Shown here: positions 21,840 through 33,375 of the stretch, piece after piece | Layout: the number at the start of each line of letters is the position of its first letter | Position numbering within the stretch: position 1 is the first letter of the stretch | NCBI GenBank assembly: GCA_022747635.1 | Contig: JAKTNV010000007.1 | Span: forward strand, 9,547,497 to 9,611,496 | Source: Hetaerina americana | Lineage: Eukaryota > Arthropoda > Insecta > Odonata > Calopterygidae | DNA length: 64,000 bases | Direction: 5' to 3' | Notes under the pieces: generated by a model | The model's input: only the letters and a program-made list of their open reading frames with translations | The model's database searches: none | What the model was told of the DNA's origin: nothing | Position numbers and translations under genes: made by a program

Positions 21840-22199
21840 GATTTATGTAATAATAGTAAAAGGCTTCTTTGCCTCCAGCTACCAAGGACTTGTATAAAGA
21901 TGGGATAAGTGTCTGAATGTACTAATGGTGAATATGTAGAAAAAAAGCGAAATTGAACCACGCACGCTCAAATGAATTCTAGGGGAAATGATCCCGTTAT
22001 TGGTTTTCTAGTTCGAGCCGAAACATCATTCGACTCGATAAAAATCGATCGACTGCGAGACATCCCCAACGTGCACGCGTCTGGTGGCTTTAAGGTCGAA
22101 ATCTACCTCTCTCGGGGTCACGGGCGTCGGGTCGTCATGGCAACAGTTTCCTTCGCCCAGTCAGCTTAGACATCAGTCCGCGGCAAGATGCGAAAACGT

Positions 22200-23040
22200 T
22201 CGATCTAAGTTTTCTTTGTCTCCTTATCTTTTTCCCTCCGTCCTCCTCCGAGTGCAAACGTAACCATCCCTCGATCTCTCCTCGCTGCTCCGTACCGAGG
22301 TAGAGGGAGAAGGAGAGAGGGGGACACACTCTAGGGCGGCGCCAGGGTAACACACACACCCACACCCGCGATTCCCCTTCTACCCTCCCTAACCCCCCCA
22401 ACCCCCGCCCCGCCAATCCCTTTTTCCTCTGCCACCCGACCCTTGGAGCGCGGCGAGGGAGGATCAAGCAAGTCTTTTTGCCATTTTCAAAGATTCCAAG
22501 TCGCATGATTTTCCTCGGAATTTCCTCAGAGATGGGCCCTAAACTCCCGGAGAGCCCTGGGAAGGGGTGTGGGGGGGGGAGGAGTGTGTGTGTGTGCACA
22601 TGAGGGAGTGGGTGGGTAGGGGGGGAAGAGAAGGGGTGAGAAGGGAAAGAGGCGAGAGTGGGGAGACGAGCGAGTATGTGTGAAGGGAGGCAGTCTCCTG
22701 GTAGGGATACACATATGTATGTATGTGTATACAGGTATATATATGTATATATATATATGTACACACATACACACACACTCATATATGTATCTACATGCGT
22801 GTGGATTTATATACCATATTCCTCGGAGAGCACCCACCCTCCCTCTTCTGAACCCCCTTCATCCCCCATCCTTCATACCCGCCCCCGCCTCCCCGCCGCC
22901 GAGTCCTCGTGGGGGATGAAGCGAATTCCACGGTGCGGCCCCTGGGGTTCGGGTGGAAAGAGAGGGGGGATCACGGGGGTGGCAGGGGGTTGTCTCTGAT
23001 TCCCCCCCCCTTGACGTCAAAGGGAGGGTTCGGGCGATGG
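22200..23040. other. GC-rich skewed island with TG/TA microsatellites
   Basis: Pyrimidine-rich, then purine-rich blocks, a GTGTGTGTG run at about 22584-22596, TATATGTA repeats at about 22715-22795, and CCCCC/GGGGG runs. Open frames here are low-complexity. Confidence 0.6.
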
Positions 23041-24519
23041 GTGGAACGGTAGGGATTCGACCCTCGGCATCGCTCTAGCACATCCGACGGACCCTAAGGG
23101 ACCAACCCTTAATTTTCGAAGCGTACGCACATCGACTCGTTCGATTTGTCGGTATCGAATCGCTCCAAAAAAGATCGAGTTTGTACTGCATACGAGTCCA
23201 GGCTGGAACATGTCGAGTCTAGACGCGTGATAATTACCTGTAAGTCTTCGAAAATTATCGAAAAATAATCCTGAGTTATTGGAAATAAAGCCATTCATCA
23301 ATTGGTAGGACTAGCGATATGTAATTATTTTACATTTTACATCTGCATACATAAATATCAAAAATCACACTCTAAATCGTCCAAATTCAAATATACATGA
23401 GCTCAGTGAGGAATTCGGGACTTTGAGTTACCGAACTAATAACTGCACCTAGGCAATAGGAATGCCCTCAGCTGGTGATATTTCCAGGTTTTATAATGAT
23501 AAAAGAACAGAGCTTAGCGACCCACTTGCTTTCTTATACTATCACAGTCATGCGCTATTCGAATTACTAATTATATACCTATGCAGAAATGCAAAAAAAT
23601 ATGCTTGTGATCCTAAAAATTTATGGGCGCTGATTGAGTCATTTAATGGAAATATTATATAAACATGCTTTTTGGTCGTTAAATTTTATCAAAACTTAAG
23701 ATGGCTAAGATACATCGATACGCTCCAATTTTTGATGATGAATTTTTAAAACACACGTTGAGTAATCTATTAGCTTTTGGGAAGTAATGCATTGGTGAAT
23801 TAACGCCTCGTAAATTGCCGAGAACGCATGAGTTATTGCATATTTAACCATTTATATTCGAGAATATGTATCAGTTTCTCCTCCTGTGCAAAGTATTGAG
23901 TTTCATGTGAGTCTTGTTTTTTAGTCCGGAGAAGGGAGATTGGAAGGGAAATGCATTATTATGATTTAAAATCAGTGATTTTCTACTAACAGCGTACTTG
24001 TTGGGACACCTACTATGAACCAATGAGTTTCAACATTGGAAAGAAATGTAGGATTATAGTATTTAATATCAAACCAGATAATGTATTAAATCGATAGGAG
24101 TAGAACTCTCCCCATGCTAAAAAGACCAACACATCCATCTTAATATCCAAATTTCCGTCACATCCAATGCCTTCTCGTAGGTTTTCTTGACCTACGAAGT
24201 CTCTACTCCATTTATTAATTTTTGAACCAACGACTGCCTTTTGCATCTTTCCTTTGACTCTTCCAATAACTCATAAGGACCTCTGATACAATCTTTCAGT
24301 TAATCTAACCCGGTTGTACTTTGATATTTCATCTTTCATATGCAGCCACAAGGGATATGTAGTTCCCACATTTTGCATTGCCTTTCCCTGAAGGTATATT
24401 TTTTCATCACGCTCAATACTCGTAAGATGTAGATATTCCTTCTTCTTCCCGCTAATCATAAAATCCATGCCTTCAATTGGTTATTTCTACTCTTACAAAT
24501 TTCTTCATTAATCTTCTTC

Positions 24520-24555
24520 TGATGATGACATGTTTTACAAAACATGTCATCATCA
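24520..24555. repeat. Near-perfect palindrome, 17-bp arms
   Basis: TGATGATGACATGTTTT (24520-24536) and its exact reverse complement (24539-24555) are separated by AC. A partial third copy, GATGATGACATCTTTTACAA, follows at 24558. It will extrude as a cruciform, but no associated element is seen. Confidence 0.85.
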
Positions 24556-26949
24556 AAGATGATGACATCTTTTACAAAATTATCAAGTATTTCAAATACC
24601 CCTCTCATAATGGCATCCATGACTTAAACCAAGTTGAAAGGACTTGGGAAGAATCACTATTGTATTCATGCTATAAACGAGGACCTAAACTTTTCTGGGA
24701 GAATTTTGCACCTCTTTCTTGATTGTCCCCAACCAACCACCTAATTGAACAACAGCCGGAAATCAGATAATATTTCTTTATTATATTTCTTCGATATGGA
24801 TGAGGCAACGTAAATTTCATCGATTCCGACAGCGCTAATACTCGCGGAGTAAGAAAGATTTGGATGAAATCCGCATTTTCATCATTTTTTGTACTTTATG
24901 CAAACACCCCAACTTTGCAACAGATACTCGGCCCTCAGGTTGTTATCAGTTTTAAAATGACATCTGAACTCTTGGCAAAGATTACCATTACATTTTGCGA
25001 TCGACACCTCCGGCATTCCTGGAATACGCGACGATGGAAAACTTTCGTAACGAGTAAACTACGATTGAAAAGGTAGTCATACAATAATATCCGAATCTGA
25101 CTCACGAGGTCACTTGCTATAAGTATACAATTCAAGTCCCCGTAACTTCGTGATAATCCATATTCAAGGAATCTTCGTTCACTACGCATAGTTGACAAAG
25201 TTGCGAAGATTCCTCTATTGTGTTATCTCTGATGAAAGGGGTGCAGGAATCTTCTGCTTTCCGTTCTGGATCCATTCAGTAAGGACGGACAATAGAATGA
25301 GCCTTGAGTCTCTACGGTTCCTCTTTTTTTGTGCTTCACTCGCGTCAAATGTGAACTCGAACCTTGGGGCAGAGCTCAGCATCGATGCTGAATAATTAAT
25401 GCATTCTACTGACCCTTATCGGCGTCCCAAACTGGGCAGACTAAAAAAAAATGCCCGGATTTGACACATACTCCTATTAATTTGCCATTACTTCTTCCGC
25501 GAGTGTCGTAGGGAGATGAAGAGATGTAGTTGGAAGGAAAGGAAATATTCTTTCCATGATGCTTTACAGTTCTGAGGCATTTTCATTAAAGTGGATCGAG
25601 GCGTATTAAAATTGAAAAATCTTAAATCTGGATCGGATAATATGTTGTAAGCCATAATTTACTATCGTATATCTGCGGCAGGACATTAGTTTAAGTGGTG
25701 TAATTGTGATAAATAAAAACGAATGCATGATAGCACCACGTAAACAATAGCTTATGTTTTTTATTAATCAAAGGAGTCGTCAATAAATATACATACATAA
25801 TTATCATCAATTCCGATTACGATTACAATCTCTCTGGTTTTATATTATTCATTAAAAAAATAAACATTTAAATATATCTGAAGGGTGCTCGGATTTGGAT
25901 TTTTGCTAAATTTCCTTTTTTTAGCTGTAGACTTCATGAGCCACGGTTCAATGAAATCGGACGAAGCATATATTTTTGTTTCCAAATACAGAAACAAAAG
26001 GCAAAAGGTTGTAGGTAAGCAGTAAATAAAATCTTAGGATTCGCATTAAATTTCACGGCGGATTTCCCCCCTGAGAGATCTCCTGAAGTTCGTTTAATTA
26101 ATTACCCAATACCTGAAAAACGTTTGCTAGTCCAGATACATAAGTTAAAATTGCAAATTGAGGCCAGAAATGATTTCCTGATGAGGATTCCTTGTTTCCT
26201 TTCACTTATGAGTGGTGGAATCAAGCTTGCAACTCCTAATAGTCTCTTATCTTCACGTACATACATCCTGGTGATTGGACCTTCGTGCCGAGCACCGCCT
26301 TGTGCCTCGCATGGCATGAGCGCTGTTGTTGTTGGGACTTCCCGGAATCGTTGTGTACCCTTGTGTGCGGGCAAAATGGCATATCTTTTGTTAGACCTGG
26401 GGTGGAGGCTACTATGTACCATTCAACGAATTTTCCCTAGCTGCATCCACTTAGGTGAGCCCATGGGGGGCAGAATCATAGTGTGCCACGGGGTGACCGC
26501 GCTTGAGTCGCCGCCTAGGCGTCGGTTTTTGATGGTTCACGAATGGCGGATGTCAACTCTTCTGAAAGGAACGTCTGAGGGAAGCGAGGGTTTTATATAC
26601 CCATAATTTGAATGGTTTGGTTTGATGTTGCGGTGGACGTTGGAAACGCAATTAAAGAACGACATTTAAGTCGATTCGTCTTTTTTTTTAACAGTCTGTT
26701 GATTGATTTTTGACTTTGCAATTTGCCATTGGTTTCCATCTTCTTATAGTTTTCTTCATTCTTATGAATTCTATCGTATCGCATTTTGCCCTTTGCATTT
26801 GGCAAATAGATCTGAAGCGGTTTTCCATAAACCTACTTAATGCTAATTGTCAACGATTTTTTATTGAAATTACTTAAAATATAGAATAACATTTTTCAGT
26901 TGAAATTAATAAATTTATTTTTGAATAGATTACAATGTTAAGGGAAGGC

Positions 26950-27148
26950 ATATGGTTGTCCAGGGGTAGAGCGTTGTCTACAGGTAGAGTACTAACTGGA
27001 GGGCCCGGGTTTGACTGCTGGGTACGCCTCTACGCACCCTCAGCTATAAACTAACTGCGATGTGAGAATTTCACACATCGCTGTGTTTAGTACTGGGTGA
27101 ACTCTACAATCACCTATCAAACCGATCTTCGGGTTGATTACTGTGTTT
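26950..27148 (+). mobile_element. tRNA-derived SINE (family B), decayed copy
   Basis: A degenerate tRNA head (GGTTGTCCAGGGGTAGAGCG near 26953, B-box CGGGTTTGACTGC) is followed by the family body. TGAGAATTTCACACATCG, TTTAGTACTGGGTGAACTCT and the end block CTTCGGGTTGATTACTGTGT match the intact copy at 44.9-45.0 kb. The central GGGTACCAG-to-AACTGG section is deleted. A structured repeat lies close downstream. Confidence 0.75.
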
Positions 27149-27239
27149 TTAGTTTGTTTACATTTCCAATATTTTGAGAATTTAAAAAATATTGTTATCT
27201 CTGGTATCCCTTTGTGGAATTTGCCCGACATATTGTTTC

Positions 27240-27345
27240 AATGTTGGACGTCAACCTCATCAGATGATGACGTACAGCGTCGAAACCTAGGTCATGTTTT
27301 AAGCAAAGGGTGTGTGGAATCACAAATTTACTTCTTTTATTTCAA
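27240..27345 (+). repeat. Structured repeat monomer with hammerhead-like core
   Basis: CAGATGA at about 27260, a GACG/CGTC stem (27268-27282), GAAAC and CTAGG are followed by GTCATGTTTTAAG and TGTGTGGAATCACAAATTTACTTCTTTT. The same order occurs at 31125-31200 and 60898-61027. This is the only copy present as a monomer rather than as an inverted dimer. No coding capacity. Confidence 0.7.
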
Positions 27346-30300
27346 TAATGAACAATTTTTATGACATATCCTGATTTCTTCATGCACTTATCCCCAGCTG
27401 AAATATGCATACCAATATGAAATCTATCAGTTGTGCCTAAGTAGTTCGTTGCGCCATCCGAGGCGCGTCTCCTTCCCCAGGCCCTGTCGTACGACCTTCT
27501 CCCCCGATCTCACCCCTTGTGCTTGATTACCCCTTTACGCTTGAGCCGAACCGACGCCGTGGAGTCCGGTCCCTCCGAACGGGAAAAAGAGCGGAGTCCT
27601 CGGGATGCTGAAAGGTTTAGCAGGCGATCCCGTGGCCGCCGACGGCGAACCTAACCGGTTTCTGTGGAGGGGAACCGCGGAAAGCGGTCGGGGGAGGGGA
27701 GGATTGGCCCCTTTTACGTTCCGGATTACTCGATCGGGAAACGTTGGAGGAACACCTCCGATCGGAGCGAGTGGGTGGATGCCTCACGGGAGGGAGAACT
27801 CTTCAACTTTCATCTGCCCCTTTCCTTCCACGAATGCGTTTCCGAACTGACTCACGGACTAACTGCGACGTTCCACCCCTGCTAAAATTATTCTCCCGCC
27901 TCCTTGTCACCCGTCGAACATCCCGTCAAAGCAGTGCACCTGGGAGCCCCGGGGTGCTCTCGCCTATGTTTGCAACACCCCTTCATCCCTTTCATCCCCC
28001 TTCCCCTACCCCCCTCCACCACCTTCCACACGAGTGTCTTTTGCCTCAGATCGAAATTCCGGGATTCCTCTCTCAAACGGTCGCCGTCGGTCTGTCTCTC
28101 CGACTGAGCGCGCGTGTTCCACGCCCCCACCCCGACCCTCCTCCCCTTTCCTTCATACCCACTTCCCCCACACCCACCGTTTTTCTTCCAACACACCCGA
28201 ACCCCTTCCCCCACATCACTTTTATTTCCTCAATTTTTGCTATTTTCGTCGGGAGACGCTCAGCGATTTTTTCCGTGTTCCTCGAAGCGATTGCTCTTCT
28301 TTTTCCCTTTTTCTTCTTTCCATGTTTCCCTCGCTTCCACCCCATGCAGTCTCCCCTACAATGGAAACTCTCTCCCGGCCACGCCCCTCTCTCTCTTTCT
28401 CCATCCCCGTCCCCCTCCCCTCCATCTTCACCCCCGTTCTTCCGAATTCCGCTGAATTGCGTGATTTCGTCATACCTCTGGGTAATTCCTCCGCCATCCA
28501 CTCCCCTTCCCCCTCTCTATTCCCGACGCCACCCTCCTCCCTCGCAAGTAGTGGCCTTGTCACTAGTGTCCCCCCTTCTGCCCCTCTCCTCGAGTTTCCC
28601 CCTGTTTGTCCTGTTGGACAGATTCGAGCGAATCGCTAATGTGGGCGGAACCTGAAGTCCGCGACACCTTTCGTGGGTCGTGTTTCTCAGTTTCTCTCTC
28701 AAGATAGTCATTAATAAATTTTCATCAAAATAAACTCAAAAGAGTTTCTTGCCACAGATGAGAGGATATTATTACTATTCTTTTGATTTAGGCTCGCTAC
28801 GTTGATTTACTCCGGATTCATTACCCCGGTAAATGTTATTTTCTTATATTGCACTAAAAAGCTATTTCCACCCTACAGCGTGGGAAATAAATTATTGAAT
28901 CGTAAATCTTCTGCTGTTGAACAATTGAGGCCGATCAATGCGGTATTTGCTAAAGTATTTATCGTTTTTGCTATTAATATTTAAGAATATTCAACTTTGA
29001 ATGTATCATTTAATTTTTTGAAGAAAATAAATATGTAATTATTTTAATTAATGGTGTAGTTAACGAGTGATTCCCACTCGATTAGCTAAGCTCTTGATGG
29101 AATTCATGTATTTAAAATCACAAAATGATGCCTACACTTATTTTTTCAAAGATAAAGGGGATTCTGAGTGTAAATTGTTAATTTATTTTAAACTTTAACT
29201 TGATAAGTTCATAAAAATTCTCGATTTAGATTCTCGAAGTTAGAAGTTGTGTCGAGAAAATCTCTCTAATTTTAAAGAGATAATTTGATTGAAATGGATG
29301 ACTCGGCGTTTTGTATACGCTTGTCTTTTACATTTTTTCGTGCAAGTGCCCAGTGAGACTTGGACGACAAGATGAGAATGTTGAAGGTTCCACCGTCTAT
29401 GGAGCAAGCGGAATACGAAGAGCACTTGCTAATGTTCTGGCAACCCGCACAGCGCCGCCCGCCGTGGAATCGGGCAACCTGCACGCCTCAAAAAACGTGC
29501 GGGCCACATATGTCGCGCACGGTCACTGCGCGCGGCCGCCATATTGTACTAGAACAAGTCAACCATCAGTTTCATCCGAAGTTGAATCCAAAGAATAGAT
29601 AGCTGACTGCTATTAGGTGTTCCTGTTAAACAAATACAATATGTCCCCCGGTGTGCCCCCAACACTTTCTTATACTTCTTTCTTCTTTAACCGTGCCCCA
29701 AATTCTCCTTTCCTCCTCTATTCTTCTGCATACCTCCAATTATCTTTTATCTTCTCGTAGCATCTTCAGTATCTGAATCCAATGGAATGTTACAAAGACT
29801 ATTAAGTTCTTGTATTCCTCGCCAGTCTGCTCTTTCGGTAGTCCGTATCTCTGATCCATATATTGGTTTATCCCACACGATTGATTTCACGAATAACTTC
29901 TTTGTTCGGAAACCCATTTTCTTCTAGCATAGCATAATAGTCACCTCTTCCTAGCCATCTCCTTTGCTTGAGATAATCTCAAATTGATATCCATCGAGAT
30001 ACTCCATCCATCCATAATATTGATATTCATCCCATGTTGTGTCGATTCCGAATTGGGTTCCAGATTTCACCACTTCTAATTTCACTCCGATGGGGGAAAC
30101 ATATAAGTACATCTTTTCTATTCCGTGATATAAGACTTTTGGCCTCCCTGCTTTAAGCTCACACATTACGTCTCTGAATTATTTGACCCATTGTGCTCAA
30201 TGATGCCTGCATGTCCCCTGGATCGCAAGCACAAATGCCCGGTGCCAAAATCCACTCCCTCCCACATCACCCACTCCCCTGTACGGGGGAGGGGGGCGAC

Positions 30301-31047
30301 AATCGTCGCGCACACCCTACGGCGGGCGCGGCGATGATGGCCTCTTGGGAAACAGCTGCCCCCAGAACGACGCGCACTCTTCCTTTTTCGGGCGCCGCCG
30401 ACGACGCCAGTGCACATAAAAAAGAGTAACGATCCCCGTGCTTTAATGCTCTCTCAACCCCCCCTCCCCAATCCCCCCTCACATTTCTCCTCCTCCCCCG
30501 CCCCTCCTAACGATACTGGCTCAACTAGCTCTTCCTCGCTCCATTGAAAAGATACGCGTACGCGCAGTCATGTATGCATAAGCGTGCTCCCATTACGCGC
30601 CTGGCAATTCTTTGACACGCCGCCGACCGGGGCCATGAAATCGTTTTTGACTGTAACGTTTGTATGCCTTTAATTTCGAGGGTTACTTTTATCCTCTCCG
30701 TTCATCAAAATGTCACATAACGATGCCTCGCTACGTTCACCTAGCTGTTTAAAGTACTTGAATGTGTACTTCCTCTCATTTATTCGTGAATGAAACATTT
30801 TACTGTCATTATCACTGGAGATATCAATGAGCATCTTATCATTACAATTCTGATCATACGAGTGATGAGCTATAGTCATTAGCTCTGCTGAGAATTATCA
30901 AACGTTAAAGTGAAAAAAACGCGTAAATTTGAATGGATAAAAGTGCGTTTTGTTTCTGGGTGTAGAACTTCTTTGGACGTTAAATCTCCTAAGGTATTTA
31001 TTGAATAGAATGGTTTGAGGCGTCGCTTTGTGGAAACGATTCATTTC
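27346..31047. other. Non-coding stretch with long polypyrimidine island
   Basis: A CpG-dense segment at about 27460-27760 passes into a long pyrimidine-rich island (27900-28600). AT-rich DNA and a smaller GC-rich patch (30230-30530) follow. The 303- and 201-codon frames across the island are Pro/Ser/Leu-rich in two overlapping frames and are most likely chance frames. Confidence 0.55.
27460..28660. other. CpG-rich segment and polypyrimidine island
   Basis: The first 300 bp are rich in CpG with balanced strands, resembling an unmethylated promoter or exon. The next 700 bp are about nine-tenths pyrimidine on the given strand in long runs. A host-gene 5' end is possible, but I see no start, splice or domain evidence. 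Confidence 0.45.
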
Positions 31048-31200
31048 AGAAAAGAAATACGTAGTTATTCCAAATATATTTTATTAAACACGACCTAGGT
31101 TTCGATTTATAAAGTCATCATCCTAATGATGACTTCGTAAGTCGAAACCTAGGTCATGTTTAATAAAATATGTGTGGAAGAACAAAGTACTTCTTTTCCG
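31048..31200. repeat. Imperfect palindrome: inverted dimer of structured repeat
   Basis: The arms 31048-31124 and 31125-31200 are reverse complements. They are close to identical over the inner 48 bp (only scattered substitutions) and more diverged outward (AGAAAAGAAATAC against GGAAAAGAAGTAC). Each arm carries the core: a GACTT/AAGTC stem (right arm) closed on TCGAAACCTAGGTC, then GTTTAATAAAATATG and the TGTGGAAGAACAAAGTACTT tail. It is the same family as 27240-27345 and 60764-61027, and this dimer is older judging by arm divergence. Confidence 0.88.
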
Positions 31201-32766
31201 AAAAGGTATTTCTTCCTAAATATATTAAAAATGTATACAATTTCACACTATTTCTATAAATATTTTGTTATTATATGTTATTATAATTGAGCATTCAGAT
31301 GTCTTATTACGTAAGAGAAGTCTAGGGCCAAACTGAATTTTAGACATTAGGAGGAAGTAGGAGTTCAGTTTCAAATTTAATGAACCGGAAGAGAGACTGG
31401 GGGTCGTTGAGGCATTAGTTGTAGGTGCCACTCTGAAGTAGCCCTGGAGGAATGAGATGGGCACGGGCCCATTCCAAACGGCAGTCAAATGCAAAGAAGG
31501 ATATAACGTCTTGCGGAAAGAATGTTCGGAAACAGTTCGCATTCAAGACTTCTTTAAGCCTCTCTTGCAGAATTTTCTCCGAGAGTGACCTTTTTTTCAA
31601 ATGCTCGAGTAACCAAATGCACATTTCAAAAGTTCCGAAATCGCCCCATATAATTTCGCCAACCCATTAATATTTGCTAAAGGGCATGGTATTCTTTTTG
31701 ATACGCTATGATTTCTATTTTTAATAAAATGACGTAGGGAAAAATAATGAAACAGTAATAGAAAAACTAGTAATTAGCGCACAACAAAGGTTTTTTAGAT
31801 CAATTTTAGATTCCCAATTCAGTACACGTAAAAGATGATACATCCGGATGAAGACCGTTATTAATCGAGTGGCAAGACAAAGTATTACTTGCTCTTACTG
31901 CTGAATAGCGAGGCATTCAGACAATGGGTGAACCCTACATCCATTTCAGGCTTTAGTGTTCTAATTTCAAATGACAGTTCCTTTACAGCAAAAAACTTCG
32001 CTTGTCGCCACTCAATTAATTTAAATTTTTATAATGAATTGTATCAGTTACATTAGTTGATATTATTTTTAGAGTATGATGAGGCTGATTTAGAAAAACG
32101 AAGTTTGGACCAGTGCAAAAGGAAACGAACTAGATTGCTCTGCCTCGGAATGCTTCTCCGCAAAGCGGGGAACGCGGCAGACCGGAAATCTAGCGCCATG
32201 TATGATGGTATTGGATTGAAGGAAACGGCCATTTATTCTCAACTCCTTGAAAACAGTGAATGCTGCAGCAAATTAAAAAAAAACAATACTGGAAAAAGCC
32301 TGGAAATTGGCATTAAAAGGTGGCATTTCGAAAAATTATTGGGCATTTACCGGGAAATATTAATCGAATAGTAGGAGGAAGGTAAATATAAAATTACCTA
32401 CCTAAGGTCGTGAAGCAATGAAAAAGAGATAGCGAGATACTTGTGTGATTGACAGGACCCTGGCATAGGAAGGATCCTTGTTAACCCTATACGAGTGAGT
32501 ACTTGTGAATCGCAAAGGTCCCTGTTTTCAAACACACCTGAGGGATTGATTGAATGAGCGAAATCGTGCGTGCATCCGTTTCATACTTTTGCATTCATTT
32601 GTGTGATTGACGGGTCTGCTATAGGAGGAATCCTTGCAAACCCTGAGTGTATGTGAATGCGATTCACGAGAGTGTTATTCCTTATCACACTAGTGATCGA
32701 GCGGTTGTAAGTTTGTTTTAATTTTTTTTCCATTATTAATTTTGCCTTTTGTGTGCGATTGGGGTA
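31201..32766. other. Non-coding stretch, no gene recognised
   Basis: AT-rich DNA. A 104-codon frame (32057-32371) preceded by TTATTTTTAG could be taken for an exon but has no recognisable domain or convincing donor site. TGTGTGATTGACAGG/TGTGTGATTGACGGG with GGAATCCTTG/GGATCCTTG segments near 32440-32490 and 32600-32640 form a loose duplication of about 60 bp. Confidence 0.5.
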
Positions 32767-33375
32767 TACGAAGTCTGTTCAAAAAGTATCGCGACTTTTG
32801 TGTTTTTTCAAAAATTATTTATTGATTCATGAATATCTATTTTGTCCCCTTCAAAGTAATCCCCATTAGATATTACTCAGTTGTGCCAACCTTTTTTCCA
32901 ATCCTCGAAGCACTTCAAAAATTCATTTTTTGTTATCTTGTTCAGCTCCTCCTTTGATGCAGTCTTTATCTCGTCAATCGTGTCCTTTCATGGGCCTCTT
33001 CAGTTTCGGGAGCAAGAAAAAGTCACTAAGGGCCAGATCTGGGGAATACGGTGGCTGCGGCATCATTAGTGTGTTGTTTTTGGCAAAATATTTGCGCACA
33101 AGTAACGATAAGTGAGCAGGGGCGTTTTAATGGTGCAAAAGCCAATATTTGTTCTTCCACAAATCTGGGCGTTTGTGGCGGATTGCGCATAACTTGCAGG
33201 TAATACTCTTTATATACCGTTTTACCCTGTGGCAAGAACTCATGATGCACTACGCCACTGCAAATGAAGAAAATTGTAAGCAAAACTTTCACATTCGACC
33301 GAACTTGGCGCGCTTTTTTCCGTCTTTTCTCGTACGTGGGTCACTGTGTCCCAAACACACCCAAGTGACCTAGTG
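32767..33375 (-). pseudogene. Mariner-family transposase fossil
   Basis: The plus-strand left end (AAGTCTGTTCAAAAAGTATCGC at about 32771) is a typical terminal inverted repeat of one mariner subgroup. The transposase reads leftward on the minus strand. From 33290 the frame VVHHEFLPQGKTVYKEYYLQV is the conserved core block. After a frameshift come KYWLLHH, a stop, NAPAHLSLLVRK, then MPQPPYSPDLALSDFFLLPK and KRPMKGHD. Mariner uses a D,D34D catalytic triad. The second Asp, normally in HHDNAPAH, is a TAA stop (33127-33129), while the third (LSDFF) survives. Several frameshifts and stops, and loss of the N-terminal DNA-binding region and right-hand repeat, show that it is long dead. Identification is firm; the subfamily is not certain. 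Confidence 0.9.

Larger units (their letters stand above)
20961..26949. other. Non-coding stretch, no gene recognised
   Basis: Mixed AT-rich DNA contains a dispersed 65-bp repeat (21775-21839), a GC-rich skewed island with GT/TA microsatellites (22200-23040) and a 17-bp-arm palindrome (24520-24555). A 160-codon open frame at 26124-26606 has no recognisable domain and I do not call it a gene. Confidence 0.5.

Noticed and set aside
22135..22782. 215-codon minus-strand frame
   Set aside because: Includes translated TA/GT microsatellite (IYIYTYI) and pyrimidine-skewed sequence; not a gene signature.
26124..26606. 160-codon frame
   Set aside because: Not low-complexity, but no motif, no paralogous copy in the window and no promoter or splice evidence.
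27744..28655. 303-codon plus-strand frame
   Set aside because: Mostly Ser/Pro/Leu/Phe from pyrimidine runs, with a 201-codon frame overlapping in another phase. No recognisable domain.
32057..32371. Candidate internal exon preceded by TTATTTTTAG
   Set aside because: No donor-site or coding similarity support; a chance acceptor-like sequence is common in AT-rich DNA.
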